The translations under genes were made by a program, and so were the position numbers. A model generated the notes under the pieces. It searched no databases. It worked only from the letters and a program-made list of their open reading frames with translations, and had not been told where the DNA came from. Positions 24,333 to 33,383 of a DNA stretch of 64,000 nt are shown here, in pieces. Within the stretch, counting starts at the first letter, position 1, and the number at the start of each line of letters is the position of its first letter. This DNA is from AP-15 sp963698995 (GTDB lineage: Bacteria > Pseudomonadota > Alphaproteobacteria > ATCC43930 > CGMCC-115725), in assembly GCA_963698995.1 (NCBI GenBank), contig CAVOTD010000070.1:1-64000 (forward strand), given 5' to 3'.

Positions 24333-26327
24333 TCAGCCTCCGAAGGCCCCGAATTCGAGCCTCTCGCCGGTCAAAAAGGTGGCGTAGAAATAGAGCTCGG
24401 CATCGAGCGCCCGCTTGATGTTGTCGGCACGGCGGAAGCCGTGTTGCTCGCCATCGAACAGAAGATAGAGAAACGGGATGTGCCGCTGGCGTAGCGTCTC
24501 GACCATCGCCTCGGCCTGTTGCGGCGGAACGACCTGATCCTCAGCCCCCTGAAAGAACGCAACGGGCACCGACAATCGTTGCGCGCTGTGCAACGGGGAT
24601 CGGTCGATATAAAGGTCTTTGCGCGCGGGGTAAGGCCCAATCAGGCCGTCGAGGTATCGCGACTTGAATTTGTGCGTGTCTTTTGCCAGCGCCTCGAGAT
24701 CGCTGACGCCGTAATAGCTGGCGCCGGTCTGGAACTCGCTGCGAAAAGTCAACACGGCGAGCGTCGTGTAGCCGCCGGCGCTGGCGCCGCTGATCGCCCA
24801 CCGCTCCCGATCGGCGCGCCCAGTTTCCGCGAGGAACCGGGCGCCGTTTACGCAATCGGCGACATCGACGATTCCCCAACTGCCTTGCAGCCGGAGGCGG
24901 TATTCGCGGCCATAGCCGGTGCTGCCGCCGTAATTGACGGCGAGAACCGCAAAGCCGCGGCTGGTCCAATACTGCGTCCCCCAACTGAGGGTAGCGGAAG
25001 CTGCGGCGGTCGGGCCGCCATGGCAATGCACGATTAGCGGCGGGAGATCGCCGGCCGGAGGCGCGAAATCCGCGTTTTGCGGTGGGTAGAACAAGCCGTG
25101 GGCCTGCAAACCACCATCGGTATCAAACGTCACCGGCTCCGGCACCGAAAAATACCGGCGGTAAGCTTCGACATCCTGGTTGGTCGAGCGCTTTAGGCTG
25201 ATCGCCCGGCCCGAGGCGAGGTCCAATTCGACGATGGCCGGCGCGACTGTTGGCGAACCGCCACGAAAATAGACCCGGCCCTCGCTCGCGCGGAGAGACG
25301 AAATGTCTTCGTAAGCTGTGGCGATCGGACTTGCCTGCAGCCAGGCTGGGTCGACCATGCCGATCCGGCTAATCCCATTTTGGACATAGCTGCAAACGAG
25401 CTCGTTTGCCGAAGCGAAGGCAAAGGCGGACATGCGAAACTGCCACTGCGCTCTGCCGAATTCCGCCGTCAGCGGATAGACCGGCTCGACCGCGGCGGAT
25501 GCCTCCAGCGCATCGCCGCGGGCGCGAAACAGGTTCCACCACCTTCCGCTGAGCGTGGGCTGGGCGCGATCGGAAACAAAATAAAGCGCCCCGTCCGGCG
25601 ACCATTCGGGTTGGAAGATCGACTCGTCGTCGGCGCCGGCGACTTGCCGTTTGCGGCCGAGCGAGCCGTCGCCAGCCACTTCGGCGACCCACAGTTCACA
25701 GCCGATCCAAGGCATGTTCGGATGGCTCCATTCGAGCCAGGCGAGCCTGCGGCCGTCCGGACTGAGGCGTGGCGCGGCATAAAAGTCGCGTCCGGATTGC
25801 AGCTCTCGCTGGGGCCTCGCGGTATCGAGCGGAATTTCCACGATAGTGTTGACCGGTTCCGGCCCTGCTGCCGTATGGTCCTCGCGCACCCAGATCATCC
25901 GCCCGCGCTCGGCATCCATCACGCCGTCCGCATAACGCAGGCCTCTCGGCCGAGCGGGTTCGGGGGTGATCGCGGAGGGCGAAGCTCCTTGCTCTTGGCG
26001 ATAAAGGCGCTGGTCCGCGTCGTTGCAGAAATAGACTACGCCGCCACTGACCAGATACGCGCCGCCGCCATACTCATGGACGCGCGTCCGCGCACTAAAA
26101 GCCCCTTGTCCACCGGCCGGCACCGGCGGGGTGACGTCGGCCAAGGAACCGTCTGCGGCGCGGTGAACGATCACCGATCGCCCACTCTCCTGCGGGCGCG
26201 ATTCGATCCAGTATATCTCCGTCCCGTCGAGCAGGATTTCACCGAGACCAATCGTCGAGGCGACGATCAGGTCGGACGTGATCGGCGAGGACCAGGAACC
26301 GTAAGCCGCTATTTGTGGGTCTGGCAT
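24333..26327 (-). CDS. S9 family prolyl oligopeptidase-like peptidase
   Basis: A 664-residue enzyme. An N-terminal beta-propeller (about 20-390, with repeated blades such as PRLSPDGRRLAWLEW and FQPEWSPDGALYFVSD) is followed by the catalytic alpha/beta-hydrolase domain. The catalytic Ser is in ISGASAGGYTT, the Asp in FQGAEDQVVPP and the His in FDGEQHGFR. GGAGAGGTGGTC precedes the ATG at 26327. No signal peptide is seen, so it is likely a cytoplasmic acylaminoacyl- or dipeptidyl-peptidase that cleaves short peptides. Confidence 0.93.
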   Translation of the reverse strand: MPDPQIAAYGSWSSPITSDLIVASTIGLGEILLDGTEIYWIESRPQESGRSVIVHRAADGSLADVTPPVPAGGQGAFSARTRVHEYGGGAYLVSGGVVYFCNDADQRLYRQEQGASPSAITPEPARPRGLRYADGVMDAERGRMIWVREDHTAAGPEPVNTIVEIPLDTARPQRELQSGRDFYAAPRLSPDGRRLAWLEWSHPNMPWIGCELWVAEVAGDGSLGRKRQVAGADDESIFQPEWSPDGALYFVSDRAQPTLSGRWWNLFRARGDALEASAAVEPVYPLTAEFGRAQWQFRMSAFAFASANELVCSYVQNGISRIGMVDPAWLQASPIATAYEDISSLRASEGRVYFRGGSPTVAPAIVELDLASGRAISLKRSTNQDVEAYRRYFSVPEPVTFDTDGGLQAHGLFYPPQNADFAPPAGDLPPLIVHCHGGPTAAASATLSWGTQYWTSRGFAVLAVNYGGSTGYGREYRLRLQGSWGIVDVADCVNGARFLAETGRADRERWAISGASAGGYTTLAVLTFRSEFQTGASYYGVSDLEALAKDTHKFKSRYLDGLIGPYPARKDLYIDRSPLHSAQRLSVPVAFFQGAEDQVVPPQQAEAMVETLRQRHIPFLYLLFDGEQHGFRRADNIKRALDAELYFYATFLTGERLEFGAFGG

Positions 26328-26619
26328 GACCACCTCTCCGCGACCGGCTGAAGGGCTAGCGCAAGCATCGCACATCCGAGCTTCACAAGCTTCACCCGTC
26401 GTGGCGGCGTGTTCTCCACGTCATAGTCACGCCGAGTCCGTTCAAAGCGCGGCCGCTCGATCTGCAGGCAAGGACCGGCCACTTCCGCCAATATCGGCAC
26501 TCTCGTTCGCTCACACCGGCAGAGAGGCAGAAACAAGCTCGTGCTTGATCCCCACCAAACCATCTCGAGAACGGTATAAGCCGGGACGGCTGAAGTGATT
26601 TTGAAGGAGAACGAAAGTG

Positions 26620-26760
26620 ATGAGGCGAATAATCGCACTTTACGTGATTGTCGTTGGGCTAGTGCCGACGCTCTCGGCCTGCACAAACCTGGCTGATGTG
26701 CTGTGTCGTCCAGCGGGTCATTGTCCAAATGCTCCCGATGGAGTTAATAAAGATCACTAG
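26620..26760 (+). CDS. Very small predicted lipoprotein (46 aa)
   Basis: A 46-codon gene starting MRRIIALYVIVVGLVPTLSA, immediately followed by Cys. This is a short basic N-terminus, a hydrophobic core and a lipobox LSAC with Cys21, followed by 25 residues containing two more Cys. AAGGAG lies 10 bases before the ATG. The order signal, lipobox, short hydrophilic tail matches small entericidin-like or orphan lipoproteins, but I do not recognise the family. It stands alone between the divergent S9 peptidase gene and the convergent GST gene. Confidence 0.6.
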   Translation: MRRIIALYVIVVGLVPTLSACTNLADVLCRPAGHCPNAPDGVNKDH

Positions 26761-26826
26761 TTGGGAATCCTCACATGGAGAAGCAGACCGCGTCATGACC
26801 GACGGCAGGATTCCGGCGGCGGGAGA

Positions 26827-27483
26827 CTAAAACTCGTAGGCGTCGATGATCATCGGCTCGTTGCGGGCTGCGGCGATCCATTCCTGCATTGCCGGCAGCG
26901 CCATGATCGTATCGCAGTAGGTGTCTGCTTCGCGCTCGAGCTCGATCTTATAAGTGCGGAAGCGGGTCACAATCGGAGCGTAGGTCGCATCGGCAATGCT
27001 GAAATGACCGAACAGGAAATTGCCTTTTCCCTCGCCAAAACGCTTGCGGCAATCGCGCCAGATCGACATCACCCGGTTGATTTCGGCCTGTGCCTCCGGG
27101 GTGACACCGCGATGCGGAAAGCTCGAGCGCACATTCATTGGCAGATGGCTGCGCAGCGCCGCAAAACCCGAATGTAATTCAGCGCACACCGAGCGGGCGA
27201 CGGCGCGCGCGTCGGGATCGCGCGGCCAGAGCTGAAAGGTCGGAAACGATTCAGCCAGATATTCGCAGATCGCCAGGCTATCCCACACCACGAGCTCGCC
27301 GTGCCGCAACGCCGGGACGGTTCCGGATGGCGAGTACTTCATGATTGTCGCTTTGCTCGTCGGCTCGTAGAGCGGGATGACGATTTCGTCGAAGACGACC
27401 CCAGTCTGTTTCAGAACAAGCCACGGCCGCAGCGACCATGACGAGTAATTCTTGTTCCCGAGATAGATCGTGAAATCGGCCAT
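26827..27483 (-). CDS. Glutathione S-transferase family protein
   Basis: A 218-residue GST. The N-terminal thioredoxin-like domain has YLGNKNYSSWSLRPWLVLKQ with the likely activating Ser/Tyr, and the cis-Pro segment GTVPALRHGELVVWDSLAICEYLAE with the Glu-Ser-type gamma-Glu contact (here DSLA). The helical C-terminal domain has FGHFSIADATYAPIVTRF. It is similar to bacterial maleylacetoacetate-isomerase/zeta-like GSTs. The ATG at 27483 fits the family start. The substrate is unknown. Confidence 0.9.
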   Translation of the reverse strand: MADFTIYLGNKNYSSWSLRPWLVLKQTGVVFDEIVIPLYEPTSKATIMKYSPSGTVPALRHGELVVWDSLAICEYLAESFPTFQLWPRDPDARAVARSVCAELHSGFAALRSHLPMNVRSSFPHRGVTPEAQAEINRVMSIWRDCRKRFGEGKGNFLFGHFSIADATYAPIVTRFRTYKIELEREADTYCDTIMALPAMQEWIAAARNEPMIIDAYEF

Positions 27484-27759
27484 GAGGCGCCCTGGCTCAG
27501 CTGACGGATGCTCACTCTGCCGGGAACCGAGTTGGCATGCAACGGATGGCTCGAGAACGCACCGCCGCAACCAGGTCCCATCGGGTCAGTGGGTTGAATT
27601 CCCACGAAACAACGCTTCCCTGTCAGGTGCCTGCTGGGGTCCGAGCTCGTGGGTGAGCGATAACTCTCCTGCGACCCTTGTATGAGAGCCCGTGCCACGC
27701 CTATGCTCGCCGCACGAACCACAACTCCACGGACATACTGACAGAGGTGGGCCATTTCC

Positions 27760-28809
27760 ATGTCGACCGAAGCGCTGACTAATCAAATTTCATATCTTTA
27801 CTTGGGTTTGGCCGGCGAAACCGGGCGCGGGCGGGTCGTGCACTCCGGTCTCTTCCGCATCATCGACGGCGGCGCCGAATGGGAGCGGCTGCAGCATGGC
27901 TTGCCCGAAGCGCCGGCGGTGCGCGCCCTGGCGGTGCACCCGCAAAACCCGGCGATCGTCTATGCCGGCACGCAATCCGGGCCTTATCGCAGCGCCGATC
28001 GCGGCGACCATTGGGAGAAGATCGACCTGCCCGACCACGGCCTGCCGGTTTGGTCGTTGCTGTTCCACCCGCACGATCCCGACGTGATGTTTGTCGGCTA
28101 TGAGAACTGCGAGATCTACCGCAGCGACGATGCCGGCGAACGCTGGGCTCGGCTGCCGGTCAGCGTTCGCTTCCCGGAGATCACCACCGCGCCCGGCGCC
28201 AACCCGGCTAAGCGGGTGCTGATGATGGACGCCAGCGCCGGCGAGCCCGAATTGCTCTACGCCGCCATCGAGGTCGGCGGCACGATCCGTTCGACCGACG
28301 GCGGCGAGCACTGGGAGAATTTGAGCCACGGCCAATACCTCAACGACGACGCCGTCGACATGCACGGCGTGCTGGCGAGCCGCTGGCGCCCCGGCACGGT
28401 CTACGGCATCGGCCGGGCCGGCATGTTTCACAGCGCCGACCGCGGCGATCATTGGCGGCACGTGCCGCTGGACCCGCTCAACGCTAAGGGGCAGATCTAC
28501 TGCCGCGACATCCGCGAGGTGCCGGGCAATCCGCGGAAGCTGTGGGTGGCGGCAGGCGGCGGTTTCCAGAGCGATGTCGGAGTGCTGCTGAACAGCTCTG
28601 ACGGCGGCGACAGCTGGGCCCGGGTCGATATCGGCCGGCGGCCGGAACACACGATGTTCGCCCTCGCCTTCGACGAGCGCCGGCCGGCTCGCATGTCTTG
28701 CGCCACCAACGGCGGCGAAGTCTTCAGCAGCCTCGACGGCGGTGAGAGCTGGACCGCCCACCCCCGGCCGCCGGAAGGCACCCAGATCTACGCCTTGGCA
28801 CGCGGCTGA
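27760..28809 (+). CDS. Asp-box (BNR/VPS10-like) beta-propeller protein
   Basis: A 349-residue protein with six Asp-box repeats of the form S-x-D-x-G-x-x-W: RSADRGDHW, RSDDAGERW, RSTDGGEHW, HSADRGDHW, NSSDGGDSW and SSLDGGESW. Such repeats form beta-propellers found in sialidases, VPS10 receptors and photosystem II assembly factors. There is no signal peptide and no sialidase catalytic triad that I can identify. The biochemical role is open. It is followed by an acyl-CoA dehydrogenase fragment. Confidence 0.85.
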   Translation: MSTEALTNQISYLYLGLAGETGRGRVVHSGLFRIIDGGAEWERLQHGLPEAPAVRALAVHPQNPAIVYAGTQSGPYRSADRGDHWEKIDLPDHGLPVWSLLFHPHDPDVMFVGYENCEIYRSDDAGERWARLPVSVRFPEITTAPGANPAKRVLMMDASAGEPELLYAAIEVGGTIRSTDGGEHWENLSHGQYLNDDAVDMHGVLASRWRPGTVYGIGRAGMFHSADRGDHWRHVPLDPLNAKGQIYCRDIREVPGNPRKLWVAAGGGFQSDVGVLLNSSDGGDSWARVDIGRRPEHTMFALAFDERRPARMSCATNGGEVFSSLDGGESWTAHPRPPEGTQIYALARG

Positions 28810-28843
28810 ACGCCGCGCGGCCCGGCGCTCGGTAAGCCCGGGC

Positions 28844-29107
28844 ATGGATTTTCGGATCACCGACGAGCAGCAGCGTTTGCAGCAGCGCTGCCGCGAGCTT
28901 GCCGTCGAATTCTCCGCCCGATCGGCCGCTCACGACCGCGATGCGACGCATCCGACCGAAAATTATCAGCGGCTTCGCGAAGAGGGGTTTTGCCGGCTGA
29001 GCATCCCCGAGGAGTGGGGCGGAGCCGGCTTCGGCTTTCTCGGCCATAGCCGATCCAGCCACCTCAGGCGGATTTCTGCTTATGGAGCATGGGCATCTTC
29101 GAGCTGA
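28844..29107 (+). pseudogene. N-terminal fragment of an acyl-CoA dehydrogenase gene
   Basis: The frame opens MDFRITDEQQRLQQRCRELA and continues to REEGFCRLSIPEEWGGAGFG, the first ~65 residues of an acyl-CoA dehydrogenase. The family sequence then stops abruptly and a short unrelated tail ends at 29107. Full-length members have about 380 residues, with the FAD and catalytic Glu regions missing here. It is a deletion remnant. Confidence 0.85.
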
Positions 29108-30295
29108 ACCTCGATCCCATTGAGATACTTCCGCCTCTCCGACCTCGTTGAGCCGGTGCCGACCGCAGGGCGATGCCTGATTAATCGCCGGGGTGATCGC
29201 GACAATTTGAACGCCTCGGCTCGAGTCGCGAAGCCTTATGGAAATTCAGCTGGGTTCGGCCGGCCGGTGAAACTAACTCACTGACTCTGCTTCCTTAGTG
29301 GCTGAAGATCGACAATCTGCGAAGTCTGGTTCTTCAAATATGTGTCGTAATGTTGCTCAGCCCGGAAAGCCAGATTTTGGTAGACGTCAGCTATTCGGAA
29401 CATGCCAATTCGATTCGCGGATCATCGCTCAAGGCGCCCGTCACATTCAGATCGGTCGCCGCCGTCCTCCATTTTGGCGCCTCGGTCGATAACGCAGTCA
29501 TCTGGCGGTCAATCAGGGCAGCCGCCTTCTGGATAAGTTGCGCGGCACTGGCAAAGCTGCTCGCGGCTGACTCCCGATCGACTGCGCAGCGTGCGCCGAG
29601 CAGCTCTTCGTAGAGCTCGACGAACCCCATATCGGCGGCGAGAGTGGCATTTTCTTGCTCTGACGATTTCTCCGGAACCATCACAAACCGCTAAAATCCT
29701 AGCCATTCGCCGTCAATCGAGCGTCCGTCGTGGAAAGCGCATATCTCGTCGAAATTCGCCGAGCGATCCTGTTCGGTCAGCGAAACGGGGGTAATCGGCC
29801 TTCGATGTCTGTCGGCCATGAAAGGGCGATTCCGGAGATCCGGCTGACCCCGGGTAGACCAGCGAGAATCGCCCAAAGCTCTTTTATCCGCTACCCTCCC
29901 GGTCCCACGAGATCAGGCGCGCTGACTCAATGTCGCAGTGACGCAATATTATCATGAAAGCGTGCGTAACAATTATCTGGTGCTTGCCTCAGCGGCGGCG
30001 AACGCCGCCGACGTCCCCGCATGCAATGCGGCTAACCCCTGCGACATGATGGTCGATAAATTTACAAAGTGGTGCGGTATTCGACGGGAATTCATCAGAC
30101 CACTGTCCCGGCATTCTGCGGGCAACAACGGTGGACCCCCTTCTCGCTGGCTTCGTCGAAAACTCGGCGGGCCGCTGCTGTGACGTCGGCGGAATATCTG
30201 ATAATGTCCCATTGGGGATGACGTCCGGAAACTTGTGCTTTTCGTGAGCCGCATGCGTAGACGGCCGTTAACGCTACCTTGAATGCGGAGTTGCA
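29108..30295. other. Gene-poor region with possible decayed or orphan frames
   Basis: Nearly 1.2 kb with no recognisable conserved gene apart from one plausible small minus-strand frame (29391-29684, listed separately). Another minus-strand frame at 29691-29876 ends in NFDEICAFHDGRSIDGEWLGF-like sequence directly before it and may be the 3' part of a lost partner. The remainder looks non-coding. It lies between the acyl-CoA dehydrogenase remnant and the glycan gene block, as expected for a site of past rearrangement. Confidence 0.5.
29391..29684 (-). CDS. Small hypothetical protein (97 aa)
   Basis: An acidic, Ala-rich, mostly helical 97-residue frame (MGFVELYEELLGARCAVDRE, then AAQLIQKAAALIDRQMTAL). 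It has no signal or membrane segment and I do not recognise it. The amino-acid composition looks protein-like rather than random, and the upstream frame ends 6 bp before it. The evidence for a real gene is modest. Confidence 0.4.
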   Translation of the reverse strand: MMVPEKSSEQENATLAADMGFVELYEELLGARCAVDRESAASSFASAAQLIQKAAALIDRQMTALSTEAPKWRTAATDLNVTGALSDDPRIELACSE

Positions 30296-31027
30296 ATGGA
30301 AGACTTGGCAGCCCAGGAATATATACGGCAACGGATACAACCGAGACCTGGGGATCAATTTTATTTACATCTTTCGGACTTGATGCTGGCGGTGAGAGAC
30401 TTTATCCCCGCTCATTCCGCTCGGGTGCTTGATTTTGGTTGTGGAGGGTCCCCCTACCGCCCCTTCTTCGAGCCTTGTACTTATCATCGCGCGGACTTGG
30501 CAGGAGTCGATGCTTTGGACTTCGAGTACGGTGCGGATTCGCGCCTGCCCGCCGAGGTGTCGGACTACGATTGCGTCCTATCGTCCCAGGTGTTGGAACA
30601 CGTTTGTTCTCCTTTGGCATATCTTTCAGAATGCTATCGCGTCTTGAGACCGGGAGGGCATCTGATCTTGTCAACGCATGGTTTATATGAAGACCATGGC
30701 TGTCCCGACGATTATTGGAGATGGACAGTGTTTGGTTTACGGCGCCTGCTAGAAGAGGCTGGATTTACTATTGAGAAGATGAGGAAGCTGACTACCGGGC
30801 CACGAGCGGCGGTGTTCTTTGCTGAGCGCGAACTCCACCGGTTGAAATTTACCCGGGGTGGATTGTATGGCCAAATGCTCCGGTACGGGATGCAGAGTGT
30901 CCGGCTGACGGGTGCCCGGCGCCGACACAAAGCATGTGATGCGAACTTTCCCCACCACCGTGTTGTTGGGGCGGATGAAAGCGGCCATGACATGTATATC
31001 GCCATCGCATTGATCGCACGTCGATGA
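30296..31027 (+). CDS. Class I SAM-dependent methyltransferase
   Basis: A 243-residue Methyltransf_11-type enzyme. It has SAM motif I VLDFGCGGSPY, acidic loop FEYGADSRLPAEVSDYDCVLSS, then VLEHVCSPLAYLSECYRVLRPGGHLIL and YWRWTVFGLRRLLEEAGF. Enzymes of this kind in glycan clusters methylate sugars or process glycolipid heads. GC content is lower than in the eCIS genes. It is the first gene of a plus-strand trio (two methyltransferases and a GT4). Confidence 0.88.
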   Translation: MEDLAAQEYIRQRIQPRPGDQFYLHLSDLMLAVRDFIPAHSARVLDFGCGGSPYRPFFEPCTYHRADLAGVDALDFEYGADSRLPAEVSDYDCVLSSQVLEHVCSPLAYLSECYRVLRPGGHLILSTHGLYEDHGCPDDYWRWTVFGLRRLLEEAGFTIEKMRKLTTGPRAAVFFAERELHRLKFTRGGLYGQMLRYGMQSVRLTGARRRHKACDANFPHHRVVGADESGHDMYIAIALIARR

Positions 31028-31076
31028 ATTCAGGTGCACGGTCTATCGAGAGCGCTGGTAACGCCGCGCGGGTCGA

Positions 31077-31892
31077 ATGACAATGGCGACCGAGGGCGGC
31101 ATAGCTTCGGTAAAGTCGCTGGCGGCGCGCGGGCTCAATCGTGTCTTGCGCTGTGCCGGGGTAGAGATCAACCGAATCGGGACACGATGGGCGGCAGAAG
31201 GGCCCGGATTCGCCGAAATTGAGCCATGGGTTGCGCAAATAATCGAAAAGGTCGCTCCCTTCACAATGACGAGCCACGAGCGGATTGCGGCGCTTTGCCA
31301 CGCGGTGGACTACGTCACGAAGCATAACATTCCGGGTGACATCGTCGAGTGTGGTGTTTGGCGAGGCGGCAGCATGATGGCCGCGGCGCTCACATTGCTC
31401 GGCGCTAATGATGTTGCACGAAGTCTCTATCTTTTCGATACCTTTGAGGGCATGCCTCCACCGACCGAGGTCGACCGCGCCGCGAGTTCAGGCAAATCTG
31501 CCGCCTTATTGCTCGAGGAAGCCGACGAATCGTCCCTGATTTGGGCCCACGCACCACTGGATGATGTGCGCGCCAACCTAGCATCGACAAATTATCCGGC
31601 GGACCGCATACGCTTCATCAGAGGGCGGGTGGAGGACACGATACCGAGGGAGGCCCCTCAGAAAATTGTCCTTCTCAGACTGGATACCGACTGGTACGCC
31701 TCGACAAGGCACGAGCTGATCCACCTTTATCCGAAACTCTCGGTCGGAGGTGTTCTGGTCGTTGACGACTATGGCCACTGGGAGGGCGCGCGGCAAGCGG
31801 TTGACGAATACATCAATGACAACCGTCTCCCGATCCTGCTGCAACGCATAGACTACACGGGAAGAATCGCGGTGAAGACCGGGCCAGTGTGA
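31077..31892 (+). CDS. TylF/MycF-family O-methyltransferase
   Basis: A 271-residue member of the macrocin-O-methyltransferase family. Signatures are MTSHERIAALCHAVDYV, then GDIVECGVWRGGSMMAAAL (SAM motif I), YLFDTFEGMPPPTEVD, the metal-ligand region LRLDTDWYASTRHEL and VLVVDDYGHWEGARQAVDEY. The family methylates sugar hydroxyls in a Mg-dependent manner and is common in O-antigen and polysaccharide loci. It is 49 bp downstream of the first methyltransferase. An in-frame ATG at 31083 is an equally good start. Confidence 0.92.
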   Translation: MTMATEGGIASVKSLAARGLNRVLRCAGVEINRIGTRWAAEGPGFAEIEPWVAQIIEKVAPFTMTSHERIAALCHAVDYVTKHNIPGDIVECGVWRGGSMMAAALTLLGANDVARSLYLFDTFEGMPPPTEVDRAASSGKSAALLLEEADESSLIWAHAPLDDVRANLASTNYPADRIRFIRGRVEDTIPREAPQKIVLLRLDTDWYASTRHELIHLYPKLSVGGVLVVDDYGHWEGARQAVDEYINDNRLPILLQRIDYTGRIAVKTGPV

Positions 31893-32114
31893 GATACAGA
31901 TATTGCTTGGCATCGACGCACAAGTGTCGTACCGTATGTTGTAGGGAGGATTGCGGAGTTCACATTATACGGGGAAATCGATGGAAATAACGTGGACCAT
32001 GGAGCGCGTCGAGCTCTTGCATCGCCGGTTTGCGGAGAGGTTCGCGACCTCGGATATCGGCCACCCCATTGGGCTGACCAAAATACGACCATCGACAGGC
32101 TGCACCGCAACCGG

Positions 32115-33383
32115 ATGACCCGGCGCGACACCGGGCGAAAATTCTTACCACAGCGCAATTTCTTCGAATTCAACGAGCCGCGCTGCCCGTTGCCGCACGG
32201 CCGTACCGCTCGGAAAATATTGCCGGTGCCCAAAAGAATTGTGTTCCTTTCTACGCAGGAGGGCGCCCCTTGGGGCGGCTCTGAGGAGCTTTGGTCGCAA
32301 ACCGCGCTGAGGCTTGCGGCCGAGGGTTTTCCAGTCTCTGCAAGTGTCCGCGAATGGTCGCCGCATCACCAGCGCGTGCGGCATCTGATGGAGCACGGGG
32401 TGGAGGTGAGGTTTTGGCCGGCGCGACATCCGCTTTGGAAACATGCACTGCGTAGGCTAATGGCCCCGCGCAAGAGCCAAATCGGTCTGGGGCTTCAAAA
32501 TTGCGTCGCCGATCGGCCGCCCGGGCTCGTTGTCCTCTCGGACGGAGCTGCCTTCCCCCCCATAGATCTGCTCGAGCTGTGCATTACCAAAGGATGGCCG
32601 TTTGTCACCATCGGGCAGGCCAATAGCGAGGAATACTGGCCTCCCGATGAATCCGCCGAACGGTACCGCTCAGTATTGCCCGCCGCGCGACGGTGCTATT
32701 TTGTCTCGAAGGCCAACCGCTCGCTCGCGGAAAAGCAGATCGGCAGCCAACTTTCGAACGCAGAGATTGTCTGGAACCCTTATAACGTCGATTTTGACGC
32801 ATCAATCGCTTGGCCTCGCCTGGAGCCAAATGACGAGCTCCGGCTTGCCTGTGTGGCGAGGTTGCATCCCCCGTCAAAGGGCCAGGATATCCTATTTGAG
32901 GCGCTGGCCGCGGCCCCATGGGCTGATCGGCAATGGCGATTGCATTTGTACGGCGAAGGAGCGATGCGACAGACCCTCGTACGGCTGGCTCAGCGACTTG
33001 GGCTTGGCGATCGTGTCGTGTTTGCTGGGCATGTGGACGTCAAAGAGATTTGGCAATCGAACCATATTTTGGTGATGCCATCCCGGTATGAGGGTTTACC
33101 GTTGGCGATCGTCGAAGCCATGTTGTGCGGGCGACCGGTGGTTGCAACCGACGTGGCTGGTCACTCGGAAATCATCGAGGACGGTGTCACCGGCTTTTTG
33201 GCTGATGCGCCGACTGTCGACAGTGTGGCCAAGGCACTCGAGCGCCTTTGGGCCAGGAGGGACGATGCCGAGCAGATCGGCGCGGCAGCCGCTCAGCGGA
33301 TACGTCAACTCGTCCCGTCTGATCCCGCTCGGATCTTCGCCAATAAGATCAAGGAGATCCTGGCCCACGCCACGACGGTCTGA
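32115..33383 (+). CDS. Glycosyltransferase, GT4-type
   Basis: A GT-B enzyme of about 422 residues with N-terminal domain RIVFLSTQEGAPWGGSEELW. The C-terminal donor domain has LACVARLHPPSKGQDILFEAL, then VFAGHVDVKEIWQSNHILVMPSRYEGLPLAIVEAM and RPVVATDVAGHSEIIEDGVTGFL. The frame is open upstream to a GTG at 31992; I use the ATG at 32115, and a GTG at 32226 next to the first beta strand is also possible. It lies in the glycan block and converges on a GT9 gene with no gap. Confidence 0.88.
   Translation: MTRRDTGRKFLPQRNFFEFNEPRCPLPHGRTARKILPVPKRIVFLSTQEGAPWGGSEELWSQTALRLAAEGFPVSASVREWSPHHQRVRHLMEHGVEVRFWPARHPLWKHALRRLMAPRKSQIGLGLQNCVADRPPGLVVLSDGAAFPPIDLLELCITKGWPFVTIGQANSEEYWPPDESAERYRSVLPAARRCYFVSKANRSLAEKQIGSQLSNAEIVWNPYNVDFDASIAWPRLEPNDELRLACVARLHPPSKGQDILFEALAAAPWADRQWRLHLYGEGAMRQTLVRLAQRLGLGDRVVFAGHVDVKEIWQSNHILVMPSRYEGLPLAIVEAMLCGRPVVATDVAGHSEIIEDGVTGFLADAPTVDSVAKALERLWARRDDAEQIGAAAAQRIRQLVPSDPARIFANKIKEILAHATTV

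Noticed and set aside
20460..31039. 13 bp direct repeat AATTCAGGTGCAC at 20460-20472 and 31027-31039 as attachment sites
   Set aside because: Matches of this length are expected by chance in 64 kb, and no integrase or tRNA gene adjoins either copy.
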